Source: Lactarius indigo | Lineage: Eukaryota > Basidiomycota > Agaricomycetes > Russulales > Russulaceae | Assembly (NCBI GenBank): GCA_025766275.1 | Contig: JAFKAC010000024.1 | Location: 682,001-746,000, forward strand | Direction: 5' to 3' | DNA: 64,000 nucleotides | Shown here: piece after piece, positions 63,198 through 64,000 of the stretch | Layout of the letters: the number at the start of each line of letters is the position of its first letter | Position numbering within the stretch: position 1 is the stretch's first letter | The notes under the pieces: generated by a model | Seen by the model: the letters and a program-made list of their open reading frames with translations, nothing else | Database searches by the model: none | What the model was told of the DNA's origin: nothing | Position numbers and translations under genes: made by a program

Positions 63198-64000
63198 TTA
63201 TTCTGGTGGGTTTGAAGAACCTAGATCAAGTATGTACATTAGTTGCTCAAAGTCAGGCGTCCCAAGACCCGTCACCTATGGTGCCTATGCTCAGAAAACG
63301 GCGAAACTGAATAGACACAAGATTGGCGAGACGCACAGGATCCCATCCCGCAACGGCGGAGAATCCGTTGGTATTGCAACCCGGATTTGAGCCAGACACG
63401 ATATCGTTGAAGCCCTTGAGGCCACCTTCATAAATCCAGGGATTCAGAAAGCCGAGCGGGCGCTTGCCTTGGGAAAGTCGGTAGTCATTAAGTAAGGAGA
63501 TGATTCCGGCCACGATCTGTACATTGGTGGTCGGAAAGACGCTCGAGGATGGGCGGCGCGGAGAGGAAGGAGAGACGCACTGGCGCTGAGCAGCTTGTTC
63601 CTTGCATGATCATTTCCTGCCCTCTGTGGATAAACGGGATTGACACCGCCTGCGCGGAAATATCTGGGATGCCGCGGCCAAAAGGGCTGCACGAGTTACA
63701 ACCCAAGAATAGGTCAGATCAGATCACGGAACCGGACGCACTTGTAAGAGCCAGAATACTTCCGGCCGAGGTCATCGAGGAAGGTGGACACCGCCTGCTG
63801 CTGATACTTCGGGCGCAGAAAGTATTCCGAGAAACCTCCACCGGAGAGGCTGGCTGCGACCTCTGGATCGAAGCTCGTCGTTCCACCAACAGCAGTGACG
63901 TAGGGACCTGCGAAAGTGGGGTTGTGTGAGCTGCCTGTATGCGCGTATTCCCTGCGAGCAGAGAAAAATGGCACACGCACAGGTCGCAGGGAAGACAGGA
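63198..64000 (-). CDS. Sedolisin (peptidase family S53), C-terminal part, runs off the window
   Basis: Sedolisins are acid serine-carboxyl peptidases, in fungi mostly secreted tripeptidyl peptidases. Exons seen on the minus strand: 64000-63981 (VFPATC), 63907-63742, an exon from about 63687 (PFGRGIPDISAQA ... GTSCSAP), one from about 63525 to 63337 (IVAGIISLLND ... SGSNPGC ... VAGWDP) and 63275-63198 (VTGLGTPDFEQL). The catalytic serine motif GTSCSAP and the calcium-site region (FNDIVSGSNPGC...GWDPVTGLGTP) are present. The propeptide, signal peptide and the Glu/Asp of the triad lie beyond the right edge. Confidence 0.9.

Noticed and set aside
1..64000. CRISPR arrays, bacterial ribosome-binding sites, rRNA genes
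   Set aside because: The gene structure is eukaryotic throughout, and no regularly spaced short repeats or rRNA-like sequence were seen.

Overview
The window is nuclear DNA of a filamentous basidiomycete, almost certainly an Agaricomycete. The evidence is genes cut by many 49-75 nt GT-AG introns, a DUF6535-type membrane protein, an F-box gene of mushroom type, a secreted glycoprotein family typical of mushrooms, and Ty3/gypsy chromodomain retrotransposons. There is nothing bacterial: no operons, no CRISPR array, no rRNA.

Positions 1 to about 30,270 are a nest of LTR retrotransposons. Element A (+, 1-3651, enters from the left) lies inside the third ORF of element B (-). B is also split in its protease by complete element C (-, 7449-15309, target duplication TTCGT). 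Element D (+, 19193-28986, target duplication CTGAC) sits inside the third ORF of element E (+), whose 3' LTR ends at 30268. A probable extra LTR (F) lies at 17612-18341. Decay matches the nesting: B carries 10 in-frame stops, A 3, C 1 and D none, and every stop is TGA.

B, C and D share three features readable directly from the DNA. First, a primer-binding site 2 nt inside the LTR matches 10-11 nt at the predicted 5' end of the element's own RNA, which is Tf1/sushi-type self-priming. Second, a GGATTTT or GGGTTTT heptamer sits exactly where gag must shift -1 into pol. Third, the first ORF has no ATG but a GTG in good initiation context just after an in-frame stop. D also carries a 3-kb module of three ATG-less ORFs between its 5' LTR and gag, with hairpins that all close on a C[GAGT]G loop near the ORF junctions. 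This is the best candidate for an undescribed system.

From 30.6 to 64 kb the window holds host genes: a broken phosphatidylserine decarboxylase; an F-box gene that may be spliced onto an Agaricomycete-specific domain; a 940-residue coiled-coil protein with a C-terminal membrane segment; three co-oriented genes of one twin-zinc-module family (42.0-50.1 kb); ORC1 followed by RNase H1; an NHP6-like HMG-box gene divergent from a GPI-anchored secreted glycoprotein; a DUF6535 membrane protein; and the 3' end of an S53 sedolisin. Most exon chains were built by hand from splice signals and close to whole codon numbers. The stretches 31.5-33.5, 39.6-42.0, 43.4-46.8, 55.4-56.6 and 62.0-63.2 kb hold nothing I can support as a gene.
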